Shown piece after piece: positions 35,234-43,373 of a stretch of 64,000 nucleotides of DNA (the stretch's first letter is position 1; the number at the start of each line of letters is the position of its first letter). Source of the stretch: Anderseniella sp963700735 (GTDB lineage: Bacteria; Pseudomonadota; Alphaproteobacteria; Rhizobiales; Aestuariivirgaceae); assembly GCA_963700735.1 (NCBI GenBank), contig CAVOYR010000007.1:310001-374000 (forward strand), read 5' to 3'. The notes beneath the pieces are model-generated. The model was given only the letters and a program-made list of their open reading frames with translations. It made no database searches and was not told the DNA's origin. The position numbers and the translations under genes were made by a program.

Positions 35234-36565
35234 TCACTTGCCGATGCAGAACCGCGAAAAGATGGCATCAAGCAGGTCTTCAACATCAATCCTGCCGATC
35301 AACCGCTCAAGCGCCCTGGCCGCTGACCTCAGCTCCTCGGCCACCAGTTCCAGCTCAAGATCATCAGCAGACGCGCGCGACAAATGTTCAAGGCACGATT
35401 CCACCGCATGAACTTGCCGTTCCCGCACCAGCAAGGCTGGTTCCTGCTGCCCTGACATCGAGCCCAGCCGGTCAGCCAGGTCATCAATCAAGCCGCTGAT
35501 ACCATCGCCAGTTATCGCAGAAACCACATGGTCGGCTTCTTCTGCGCGAGGATCCATCCCAACGTCCGACTTCGTCCAGATTCGTATCGTTTCCGAATCG
35601 AGCCCCAATTCCAGCCATTTTGTGCCTGTTGATGCGACCGATAGTACGATATCCGCTTCCCCCGCCCGCACGCGGGAACGTTCAATCCCGATTCGTTCCG
35701 GTTCTGAATCGAAGTCTTCCCTGATACCGGCTGTGTCGGCCAATTCCACCGCGCATCCATTGAGGTCCAGGCTCACTTCAACAACATCGCGCGTCGTGCC
35801 GGCCTCACGGCTGACGATGGCAACGTCTCGAGCTGCAATCGCGTTCATCAGGCTGGACTTGCCTGCATTGGGCGCACCGACCAGCACCACCCGTGCTCCC
35901 AGGCGGGTACGCCGTCCGCGACCAAATGAAAGCCGAGCCGACTCGAGCTCCCCCCGCGTCTCCAGCAGGCTCCGCTTGATCTCGGCGCGGGCAGCCGCTT
36001 CCACACCTTCCTGATCGGTGAAATCGATGCTCGCTTCGACATATGCCAACGTTGTCGAGATGGCCTGCCGCCATGTCGAGAATACCTTCGAGGCTTCTCC
36101 ATCCACGTGAAACAGGGCCTGCCGAACCTGCGCAGAAGTCTCGGCATCCAGCATGTCAGCAAGGCCTTCGATCTCCACCAGATCCAGTTTGCCGTTCGCA
36201 AATGCGCGCCGCGAAAATTCTCCTGCTTCTGCCGGACGCACGCCGTCAAGCATCCGCAACTCGTCGAGAAACAAACGGACCACGCCGACACTGCCATGCA
36301 GATGGAACTCCGCCGCATCCTCACCGGTGAAGCTCGCCGGACCGGGAAACCACACCACGATACCACGATCAAGCTTCTGCCCGGTGGACGCACGGCGCAC
36401 AGCCATCACCGTAGCCACACGGGCCACCGGCAACCTGCCGCAACTGTGCATGATGCAATCTGCCGCCAAAGGCCCAGATACCCTTACGACCGCGATGCCT
36501 GCCTTGCCGTTGCCCGATGACAATGCATAAATGGTATCTGACTGCGAAATAGCGATTTTCTCCAA
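35234..36565 (-). CDS. mnmE: tRNA uridine-5-carboxymethylaminomethyl(34) synthesis GTPase MnmE
   Basis: 443-aa GTPase partner of MnmG. The N-terminal formyl-THF-binding domain starts SDTIYALSSGNGKAGIAVVRVSG and has PGPASFTGEDAAEFHLHG. The G domain has the P-loop GAPNAGKSSLMNAI, AGTTRDVVE and ADTAGIRE. The protein ends FCIGK, the conserved C-terminal cysteine motif (C-I-G-K). The start is uncertain: TTG at 36565 gives a family-like N-terminus, while the ATG at 36589 would overlap the start of the divergent DUF255 gene by two bases. Confidence 0.95.
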   Translation of the reverse strand: MEKIAISQSDTIYALSSGNGKAGIAVVRVSGPLAADCIMHSCGRLPVARVATVMAVRRASTGQKLDRGIVVWFPGPASFTGEDAAEFHLHGSVGVVRLFLDELRMLDGVRPAEAGEFSRRAFANGKLDLVEIEGLADMLDAETSAQVRQALFHVDGEASKVFSTWRQAISTTLAYVEASIDFTDQEGVEAAARAEIKRSLLETRGELESARLSFGRGRRTRLGARVVLVGAPNAGKSSLMNAIAARDVAIVSREAGTTRDVVEVSLDLNGCAVELADTAGIREDFDSEPERIGIERSRVRAGEADIVLSVASTGTKWLELGLDSETIRIWTKSDVGMDPRAEEADHVVSAITGDGISGLIDDLADRLGSMSGQQEPALLVRERQVHAVESCLEHLSRASADDLELELVAEELRSAARALERLIGRIDVEDLLDAIFSRFCIGK

Positions 36566-36587
36566 CCATCCGGGAAAACAAGGCGAC

Positions 36588-38621
36588 ATGGCCAAGCCAT
36601 CACGCAATAGCAACCGTCTGGCAGAACAGACAAGCCCCTATCTGCTCCAGCACGCAGACAACCCCGTCGACTGGCACCCCTGGGGTGAATCGGCATTCGA
36701 CCTTGCAAGGGAGCAAGGCAAGCCGGTGCTGCTGTCCGTCGGATATGCAGCGTGTCACTGGTGTCACGTCATGGCGCATGAAAGCTTCGAGGACGAAGCA
36801 ACCGCCAGCCTGATGAACCGGCATTTCATCAACATCAAGGTTGACCGCGAAGAACGCCCCGACGTCGATCGCATCTACATGGACGCCCTGCACCTGATGG
36901 GTGAGCAGGGCGGCTGGCCGCTCACCATGTTCCTTGATGGCGACAAGCGGCCCTTCTGGGGTGGGACATACTTCCCGCCAACGCCTCAGTATGGCCGGCC
37001 GAGTTTTACCCAGATACTCGAACGGGTAGCAGACATCTGGCGCAGTGAACGCGACAAGATTGCCACAAACACACAGGCCATACTCGCTGGGCTGACCCGC
37101 AATGAGGACAATACCGGCGACGCATCCATTACGCCCGACCTTCTCGACACAGTCGCCCGGCAGCTGATGAAAGCTGTCGACTGGACCAACGGCGGACTGG
37201 GTAGTTCCCAGAAATTCCCGCAATCCCCGCTATTCGAGTTGATCTGGACACTGGCCAAACAGCTGGACAACAAGGAGTGCTACCGCGCCCTGGAGCTTAC
37301 GATGACGAAGATCAGCCAGGGTGGCATCTACGATCACCTCGCAGGCGGTATTGCCAGATACACCGTCGATACCAGCTGGCTCGTGCCGCATTTCGAAAAG
37401 ATGCTCTACGACAACGCCCAGTATGTCCGCTTGCTTTCGGACATCACCAAGCAACACCCCTCCCGATTGTTCCAGACCCGAATCGAAGAGACATGCGACT
37501 GGCTGACCAGTGACATGCTGACACCCGACGGGCTGTTCGCCAGCAGCTACGACGCTGATTCAGAAGGTGTCGAAGGCAAGTACTACTGCTGGCAGGAAAG
37601 GGAAATCGACGCCATCGTGCCAGAATCGACCCGACACCTTTTCAAGTCTATCCATGACGTGACCCCGCACGGAAACTGGGAACATCAGACTATCCTCAAT
37701 CGCCTGAACAACAACGCACTGCTGGACGCAGACACCGAGCAGAAACTGGCCGATGCACGAGCCTTGCTGCTGCAACATCGCAGACAACGCACTCCGCCCG
37801 GTTGGGACGACAAAACGCTGACAGACTGGAATGCGTTGACCGCTTCTGCATTCGTCCATGCACACATTGCAACCGGCAAACCCGAGTACCTGTCGACTGC
37901 CTCAGAAACCTTGCAAGCAATAGCCGCGCACCTCGAGGAAAAGGATCAACTTTACCACAGCCGCCGGGCCGGCTCACGGACAGCCAACGCCACGGCCGAT
38001 GATTACGCCCATCTGATCACTGCGTGCCTGGAGATTTACCAGGCAACTCTCGACACCGAATGGGTTGACCGGGCCTCTGCTTATACCGGACAGCTGATTG
38101 ACCAGCACTACGATGCTGACAGCGCAGGGTTCACCATGGCATCGAAGCGCACCACAGACCTGATCCTCAGGGATATCTACTGGACAGACGACGTGACGCC
38201 CAATGCCAACGCCGTCATGATCACCAATCTGCGCAAGCTGTCGGTCCTCACCAATACACCCGATTACATGACCAAGGCACGACGCCTGATGGACGCCTTT
38301 GAACCAAGAATGGTTCGCAATGCCTTTGCTTGCCCCTCTGCATGGATCGCATGGATCGGCATGTCGCAGGACCCACAAGTCATCCTGACCGGCAACAGCG
38401 CAGACGCCACCTTCAAGGCTTTGCACCATGCAGCATTGAAGGCCGCGCCGTCCCATGCGCTGGTCATGCACGCCTCACCGTCAATGCTTATAGACCAGAG
38501 CCACCCCGCCCATGGAAAAGACCGCGGAGATAGCCCCGCGGCCTTCATATGCCGTAACCAGACCTGCTCATTGCCGGTACAAGACCCCGGCAAGATAGCA
38601 AGTTTGCTAAGCGTTCATTGA
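36588..38621 (+). CDS. DUF255 thioredoxin-domain protein (YyaL/SSP411 family)
   Basis: 677-aa protein with an N-terminal thioredoxin-like DUF255 domain (SPYLLQHADNPVDWHPWGESAF, SVGYAACHWCHVMAHESFED with the CxxC, and WPLTMFLDGDKRPFWGGTYFPP) and a long C-terminal (alpha/alpha)6-barrel like that of N-acylglucosamine epimerases (GGIARYTVDTSWLVPHFEKMLYDNAQ, PPGWDDKTLTDWNALTASAF). The function of the family is not settled. The start (MAKPSRNSNRLAEQT) almost coincides head-to-head with mnmE, and its 3' end overlaps rho by 15 bp. On this minus-strand side of the origin it is one of few genes reading toward oriC. Confidence 0.92.
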   Translation: MAKPSRNSNRLAEQTSPYLLQHADNPVDWHPWGESAFDLAREQGKPVLLSVGYAACHWCHVMAHESFEDEATASLMNRHFINIKVDREERPDVDRIYMDALHLMGEQGGWPLTMFLDGDKRPFWGGTYFPPTPQYGRPSFTQILERVADIWRSERDKIATNTQAILAGLTRNEDNTGDASITPDLLDTVARQLMKAVDWTNGGLGSSQKFPQSPLFELIWTLAKQLDNKECYRALELTMTKISQGGIYDHLAGGIARYTVDTSWLVPHFEKMLYDNAQYVRLLSDITKQHPSRLFQTRIEETCDWLTSDMLTPDGLFASSYDADSEGVEGKYYCWQEREIDAIVPESTRHLFKSIHDVTPHGNWEHQTILNRLNNNALLDADTEQKLADARALLLQHRRQRTPPGWDDKTLTDWNALTASAFVHAHIATGKPEYLSTASETLQAIAAHLEEKDQLYHSRRAGSRTANATADDYAHLITACLEIYQATLDTEWVDRASAYTGQLIDQHYDADSAGFTMASKRTTDLILRDIYWTDDVTPNANAVMITNLRKLSVLTNTPDYMTKARRLMDAFEPRMVRNAFACPSAWIAWIGMSQDPQVILTGNSADATFKALHHAALKAAPSHALVMHASPSMLIDQSHPAHGKDRGDSPAAFICRNQTCSLPVQDPGKIASLLSVH

Positions 38622-39890
38622 GTCGAAGAAGTCATCGTTCGACTTGGTCTGCCTGAGCTTGTCCAACAGGAACTCCACGGCATCGACAGTGCCCATCGGG
38701 TTGAGGATGCGGCGCAGAACATAGGTCTTCTTGAGCTTGACCGGATCGACCAGCAACTCTTCCTTGCGGGTGCCTGACCGCAGGATATCCATCGCCGGGA
38801 AGACGCGCTTGTCCGCAACCTTGCGATCGAGCACGATTTCCGAGTTGCCGGTTCCCTTGAACTCTTCGAAAATCACTTCATCCATTCGGCTGCCCGTATC
38901 AATCAGCGCCGTCGCAATGATCGTCAGCGAGCCGCCCTCCTCGATATTGCGCGCGGCACCAAAGAACCGTTTCGGCCGCTGCAGTGCGTTTGCATCCACA
39001 CCACCGGTGAGTACCTTGCCTGAAGATGGCACCACCGTGTTATAGGCGCGCCCAAGCCGCGTGATCGAATCAAGCAGAATGACGACGTCGCGGCCATGCT
39101 CGACCAACCGCTTGGCTTTCTCGATCACCATCTCCGCTACCTGGACGTGACGGCTCGCAGGCTCGTCAAACGTCGAACTGACGACCTCACCGCGCACCGA
39201 CCTGCGCATGTCAGTCACTTCCTCGGGCCGTTCGTCGATCAAGAGCACGATCAGGTAACATTCAGGATGATTGGTCGTGATGGACTGGGCGATGTTCTGC
39301 AAAAGCACCGTCTTGCCGGTGCGCGGCGGCGCAACAATAAGCCCACGCTGACCCTTGCCCAGTGGTGCAACCAGGTCGATGACCCGGGTGGAGTAATCCT
39401 TTTTCGTTGGATCCTGGACTTCCATGTTCAACCGCTCATCCGGATACAACGGAGTCAGGTTGTCGAAATGGATCTTGTGCTTGACCTTCTCAGGATCCTG
39501 GAAGTTGATCGAGTTGACCTTCAGCAAGGCGAAATACCGCTCACCTTCCTTCGGACTGCGAATATCCCCTTCAACCGTGTCACCAGTCTTCAACGCAAAC
39601 TTGCGGATCTGGCTGGGGCTGACATAAATGTCGTCCGGTCCGGCCAGGTAATTGGCATCTGGTGACCTGAGAAAACCGAACCCATCCGGCATCACCTCAA
39701 CAACGCCCTCACCGATGATGTTCACATCACGGGCCGCAAGGCTTTTCAGGATGGTGAACATCAGCTCCTGCTTGCGCAGCGCACTGGCGTTCTCGACCTC
39801 AAGCTCCTCAGCAGCGCTAAGGAGTTCAGCAGGTGATTTCTGTTTGAGGTCGAAAAGCTTGATTTGTTCAAGTTCGTCGAGATTGGTCAT
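38607..39890 (-). CDS. rho: transcription termination factor Rho
   Basis: 427-aa hexameric RNA helicase. The N-terminal cold-shock-like RNA-binding domain has EGVVEVMPDGFGFLRSPDANYLAGPDDIYVSPSQIRKF, the Walker A is APPRTGKTVLLQNIAQS, and the C-terminal Q/R-loop region contains DSITRLGRAYN and GGVDANALQRPKRFFGAARNIEEGGSLT. Start at MTNLDELEQIKLFDLK (39890), not the longer upstream frame. Preceded by a ~170-bp region without genes up to hemJ. Confidence 0.97.
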   Translation of the reverse strand: MTNLDELEQIKLFDLKQKSPAELLSAAEELEVENASALRKQELMFTILKSLAARDVNIIGEGVVEVMPDGFGFLRSPDANYLAGPDDIYVSPSQIRKFALKTGDTVEGDIRSPKEGERYFALLKVNSINFQDPEKVKHKIHFDNLTPLYPDERLNMEVQDPTKKDYSTRVIDLVAPLGKGQRGLIVAPPRTGKTVLLQNIAQSITTNHPECYLIVLLIDERPEEVTDMRRSVRGEVVSSTFDEPASRHVQVAEMVIEKAKRLVEHGRDVVILLDSITRLGRAYNTVVPSSGKVLTGGVDANALQRPKRFFGAARNIEEGGSLTIIATALIDTGSRMDEVIFEEFKGTGNSEIVLDRKVADKRVFPAMDILRSGTRKEELLVDPVKLKKTYVLRRILNPMGTVDAVEFLLDKLRQTKSNDDFFDSMNA

Positions 39891-40060
39891 CAGCGGGGAC
39901 CTATGCAGTGGAAAGCCTGGACTGGGAATGCGCTCTTGGCGACTCAGCAACCAGTGATGGGGAGGGACGCCGGCAGAATTGGCAAAACAACTCGACGCCT
40001 GCGAAGCATCATATAACAGCTATTCGAGGTAAGCGAAACAGGAAAGTCCCGCCCGACAGA

Positions 40061-40492
40061 TCAGTAAAACGGCTTCACCAGCACCATGATGACAACGACA
40101 ATCATCAACAACGTCGGAAACTCATTCGCGATACGGAAGGCCTTGTGACCACGCCGGTTCGTATCAGCAGCGAAACTCTTCACTTCCCCCGCCAGCCAGC
40201 CATGAAACGCTGACATAACGACCACCGCCACGACCTTGAGGATGAACCACCACGGCCAGTCAGCCAGCCAGCCGGACTCCCACGCAAGCCACAAACCGGC
40301 AATCCACGACACCAGCATCGCCGGCGTCATGATCGCCTTCAGTAACCTTCGCTCCATAACCTTCAGCGTTTCGGACAGCTCTCCACCCGCCACTGCCGAG
40401 GAATGATAAACCATCAGACGGGGCAGATAGAGCAACCCTGCCATCCACGAGATAACGGCAAGTACGTGAATAACCTTTATCCAGTCGTACAT
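40061..40492 (-). CDS. hemJ: protoporphyrinogen IX oxidase HemJ
   Basis: 143-aa membrane protein of the UPF0093/HemJ family, the oxidase used for heme in most alphaproteobacteria lacking HemG/HemY. It starts MYDWIKVIHVLAVISWMAGLLYLPRLMVYH, with the family histidine (VIHVLA) and W-x-A-G motif, and continues with helices LVSWIAGLWLAWESGW and WWFILKVVAVVVMSAFHGWLAG. The ATG at 40492 is chosen over 40522, which would overlap hemE. hemE-hemJ-rho order is conserved at alphaproteobacterial origins. Confidence 0.93.
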   Translation of the reverse strand: MYDWIKVIHVLAVISWMAGLLYLPRLMVYHSSAVAGGELSETLKVMERRLLKAIMTPAMLVSWIAGLWLAWESGWLADWPWWFILKVVAVVVMSAFHGWLAGEVKSFAADTNRRGHKAFRIANEFPTLLMIVVVIMVLVKPFY

Positions 40493-40502
40493 CTCTCGGG
40501 CC

Positions 40503-41543
40503 CTAAGACCTGTCAAATTCACGAATCACGTCAATCAGACTGGATACATGCTCTGGAGGTGTCTCCTTGCGGATGCCATGCCCGAGATTGAAGATATGAC
40601 GGTGCATTGGCAGGTCAGCCAGGATACGACGGGTAGCCTCAACCATTCCTTCGCCACCACCGATGAGTGCAAGCGGATCCAGATTTCCTTGCACCACACA
40701 TTTGGGCACCAGGTTGTCGCATGCCCAGCCAGTATCCACCGGCCACTCGATCCCGGCCGCATCGACCCCGGAAATATCTACAAAATCCGGCTGCGAAACA
40801 CCCACACCACGAGCGAAGCCGATCACCGGCACATCCGGCCAGCGCCGCTTGAGCTCCGCACGCATCCGAGCAATCGGGTCAAAGCTGTACTTTTTCAGTA
40901 AAGCCCCACTCAGGTCACCAGCCCAGGTATCGAAGATCTGCACCACTTCAGCACCTGCCTCGATCTGGCAACCAAGGTACTCGACTGACGCCTCAACCAG
41001 CTTCTCGATAAGGTCATCAAGCCAGGGTTCGGCTGCATAGGCTGCAATACGTGTGTTTGCTCGTTCCGTTGAGGTACCACCTTCCACCATGTACGTCGCA
41101 ACCGTCCACGGGGCACCGCAAAACCCGATCAAGGTCTTGTCGGCACCAAGACCCTTGCGGATTAATGATACAGCCTCATAGACAGGAGCGAGAGTCTTGT
41201 TGAGATGCCCGATATCGGACGATAATCCGGCGACAGCTTCAGCAGATCCAATCTTGCCAAGAACGGGGCCTTCGTTCTCCCTGAAATCAAGCGGACAACC
41301 CATCGCCTGTGGAATCAACAGGATATCGGCAAACAGGATGGCCGCATCCAGATCGTACCGGCGCAACGGCTGGAGTGTGACTTCGCATGCCAGCTCCGGC
41401 GTATAACACAAGTTCAGGAAGCCTCCGGCTTGCGCGCGAACTTCGCGATACTCAGGAAGGTACCGGCCAGCCTGTCTCATAAGCCATACAGGCCGCTTGG
41501 CTGGTAATTTTCCCTGCAGCACATCAAGTAGTGGTTTGCTCAC
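40503..41543 (-). CDS. hemE: uroporphyrinogen decarboxylase
   Basis: 346-aa enzyme converting uroporphyrinogen III to coproporphyrinogen III. Signatures: RPVWLMRQAGRYLPEYREVR near the start and GFCGAPWTVATYMVEGG. Active-site Arg and Asp residues lie in MRQAGRY and FADILLIPQAMGC. The GTG at 41543 (SKPLLDVLQGK follows) is preceded by GGGGCGGGATA and fits the family. A longer frame to 41609 translates a (TTG)n tract into poly-Thr and is not credible. It borders the oriC gap. Confidence 0.95.
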   Translation of the reverse strand: MSKPLLDVLQGKLPAKRPVWLMRQAGRYLPEYREVRAQAGGFLNLCYTPELACEVTLQPLRRYDLDAAILFADILLIPQAMGCPLDFRENEGPVLGKIGSAEAVAGLSSDIGHLNKTLAPVYEAVSLIRKGLGADKTLIGFCGAPWTVATYMVEGGTSTERANTRIAAYAAEPWLDDLIEKLVEASVEYLGCQIEAGAEVVQIFDTWAGDLSGALLKKYSFDPIARMRAELKRRWPDVPVIGFARGVGVSQPDFVDISGVDAAGIEWPVDTGWACDNLVPKCVVQGNLDPLALIGGGEGMVEATRRILADLPMHRHIFNLGHGIRKETPPEHVSSLIDVIREFDRS

Positions 41544-41913
41544 TATCCCGCCCCAAATTTCCAGATATGAATCTTTGATTGTTGTTGTTGTTGTACGGTG
41601 GACGAACACAATCCCCGTTTGCCCACAATCTGAACATGTCAGCCCGACTTGTCCACATTATCCAGCAAACAATGACAGTCCGTTCCACCGCCTCTATCAT
41701 CGTGATTCAAAAGATGAAAATCCATTCGCCGCGGAACTTTTCAGGATGCTGTCCCCAGTTTCTGACGCGACAATCAGCAATTCAGGCGCCTGCACCATGT
41801 CACCTCGAGATTTTTCCACAGTTGCGGCGCGCTGAAAGGAATCTGCATGGATGTGAACAATCAGGCGGACCGGGTCAGAACACTGCCGCTTTTCCACAAC
41901 TCATAAACAAGCT
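41544..41913. other. putative chromosomal replication origin oriC (hemE-ppsR gap)
   Basis: This 370-bp gap without a gene lies between hemE and the PPSR gene, the oriC position in Rickettsia, Caulobacter and related bacteria. It contains DnaA-box-like sequences TTGCCCACA (41619), TTGTCCACA (41649), an abutting TTATCCAGC (41658), TTTTCCACA (41812 and 41890), and TTGTTCACA on the minus strand (41852-41860). Near hemE is a (TTG)5-6 tract at about 41578-41593. There are three GANTC sites (41569, 41704, 41839). No TTAA-N7-TTAA CtrA box is seen. Genes on both sides read away from it. Confidence 0.8.
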
Positions 41914-42771
41914 ATGCAAGCCGTTATGCGCAGCACCGCCAAGCAATATTTTCACATGCACCTCGTATCAGATGCGACGGGCGAAACCCTGAACACGGTA
42001 GCGCGTGCAGCCACGGCATACTATGCCGGCTATCAACCGATCGAGCATATCTACACCCTGGTCCGAACCTCCAGGCAGCTCGACCGCGTGATAAGCGAAG
42101 TCGAGAAACAGCCTGGCATTGTTCTTTATACGATCGCCGACAACATGCTGAAGCAGGATATCGAGCGACGTTGCGAGGCGCTGGCAATTCCATGCATCTC
42201 GATACTCGACCCGGTGATCACCAGCCTCGCCACCTATCTCAATGCCAATGCCAAGCCGCACATCGGCGGGCAGCACGTATTGAATGCCGAATATTTCCGC
42301 CGCATCGACGCGCTCAATTTCACCATGGCGCATGATGATGGCCAGCAAACAGCAGATCTCGACAATGCAGATGTCATATTGCTGGGCATCAGCAGGTCAT
42401 CGAAAACCCCGACCAGCATCTATCTGGCCAACCGTGGTATCAAGACCGCCAACATTCCCCTGGTTCCTGGTGTTGCACCACCTGCAGCACTGATGACGGT
42501 CAGCCGGCCCCTTGTCGTGGGGCTGGTCGCCAGCGCAGAACGCATTGCCCAGATCAGGCGTCACAGGCTTCTGACCCTGAATGAGGCCCGTGATACCAAG
42601 TACGCCGACCGCAAGGAAATCACGCAGGAGATCATTGACATGCGCAAGCTCTGCACCTCGCGCAACTGGCCGGTGATCGATGTGACCCGCCGGTCGATTG
42701 AGGAGACAGCGGCGGCCGTGCTGAATCTTCTCAGCAAGCATCAACCCGAGATGGTCTCAGCCCAGTCATGA
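41914..42771 (+). CDS. PPSR family kinase/pyrophosphorylase (pyruvate,phosphate dikinase or PEP synthetase regulator)
   Basis: 285-aa bifunctional regulator that phosphorylates and de-phosphorylates PPDK or PEP synthetase on Thr/Ser using ADP and phosphate. Signature FHMHLVSDATGETLNTVARA starts the protein, followed by LLGISRSSKTPTSIYLANRGIKTANIPLVP, which holds the P-loop-like GISRSSKT, and a C-terminal RNWPVIDVTRRSIEETAA. The ATG at 41914 has no convincing ribosome site; 41926 is an alternative. The gene is the first of the rightward block, transcribed out of oriC. Its target enzyme is not in this window. Confidence 0.93.
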   Translation: MQAVMRSTAKQYFHMHLVSDATGETLNTVARAATAYYAGYQPIEHIYTLVRTSRQLDRVISEVEKQPGIVLYTIADNMLKQDIERRCEALAIPCISILDPVITSLATYLNANAKPHIGGQHVLNAEYFRRIDALNFTMAHDDGQQTADLDNADVILLGISRSSKTPTSIYLANRGIKTANIPLVPGVAPPAALMTVSRPLVVGLVASAERIAQIRRHRLLTLNEARDTKYADRKEITQEIIDMRKLCTSRNWPVIDVTRRSIEETAAAVLNLLSKHQPEMVSAQS

Positions 42772-43373
42772 AACTGATCCTGGCATCCGCCAGCAGCGCC
42801 CGCAGCCAGATGTTGCGCGCAGCCGGCTATGAGTTCGACGTCATACCGGCTGACATTGACGAGACTCCGCTCAAGCTGGCAGCCGATGCCCGCTCGACGC
42901 CGGCGAATGAACTGGCGCTGGCTCTCGCCAGGGCGAAGGCAGCGAGTGTAAGCGCAAAACATGGCGATGCGCTGGTCATTGGAGCGGACCAGACCTTGGA
43001 TTGTGAAGGCAAACGATATTCCAAGGTTTCAAGCCTTGAAGACGCTGCACGGCAGTTGATGGCCCTGCAAGGTCGGGAACATCACCTCCATTCAGGTGTA
43101 GCCTGTTATCACGGGGGAGACTGCCTGTTTGAAACGGTTGATACCGCAACACTGACCATGTGGACCATGTCGGTTGAGAAAATCCGCGACTATCTCGATC
43201 AAACAGGTGAAGAGATCCTTGGATCAGTCGGCTGTTACCAGATCGAAGGCAAGGGTGTCCGCCTGTTCAGATCCATAGAGGGCAGTCACTTCACCATCAT
43301 GGGAATGCCGCTCCTGGATCTGCTGGGCTATCTCCGCACACTGCCCGATATTTATCCGGAGAACCTTGCATGA
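42768..43373 (+). CDS. maf: Maf family nucleotide pyrophosphatase
   Basis: 201-aa Maf/YhdE-like NTP pyrophosphatase that cleans non-canonical or methylated nucleotides and affects septation in some bacteria. Motifs: LILASASSARSQML at the start, DETPLK, VIGADQTLDCEGKRYSK (with the catalytic Asp) and ILGSVGCYQIEGKGVRLFRSIEGSHFTIMGMPLLDLLGYL. It overlaps the end of ppsR by 4 bp (ATGA) and the start of aroE likewise. Members near ori in alphaproteobacteria are usually called Maf-like; substrate choice is not predicted here. Confidence 0.92.
   Translation: MKLILASASSARSQMLRAAGYEFDVIPADIDETPLKLAADARSTPANELALALARAKAASVSAKHGDALVIGADQTLDCEGKRYSKVSSLEDAARQLMALQGREHHLHSGVACYHGGDCLFETVDTATLTMWTMSVEKIRDYLDQTGEEILGSVGCYQIEGKGVRLFRSIEGSHFTIMGMPLLDLLGYLRTLPDIYPENLA

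Noticed and set aside
39891..40060. Possible small gene or promoter in the rho-hemJ gap
   Set aside because: 170 bp without a convincing coding frame; a TATATGAT-like -10 on the minus strand had no good -35 partner.
41544..41609. Upstream extension of hemE
   Set aside because: Adds a poly-Thr run from the TTG repeat; the GTG at 41543 gives the family N-terminus and length.
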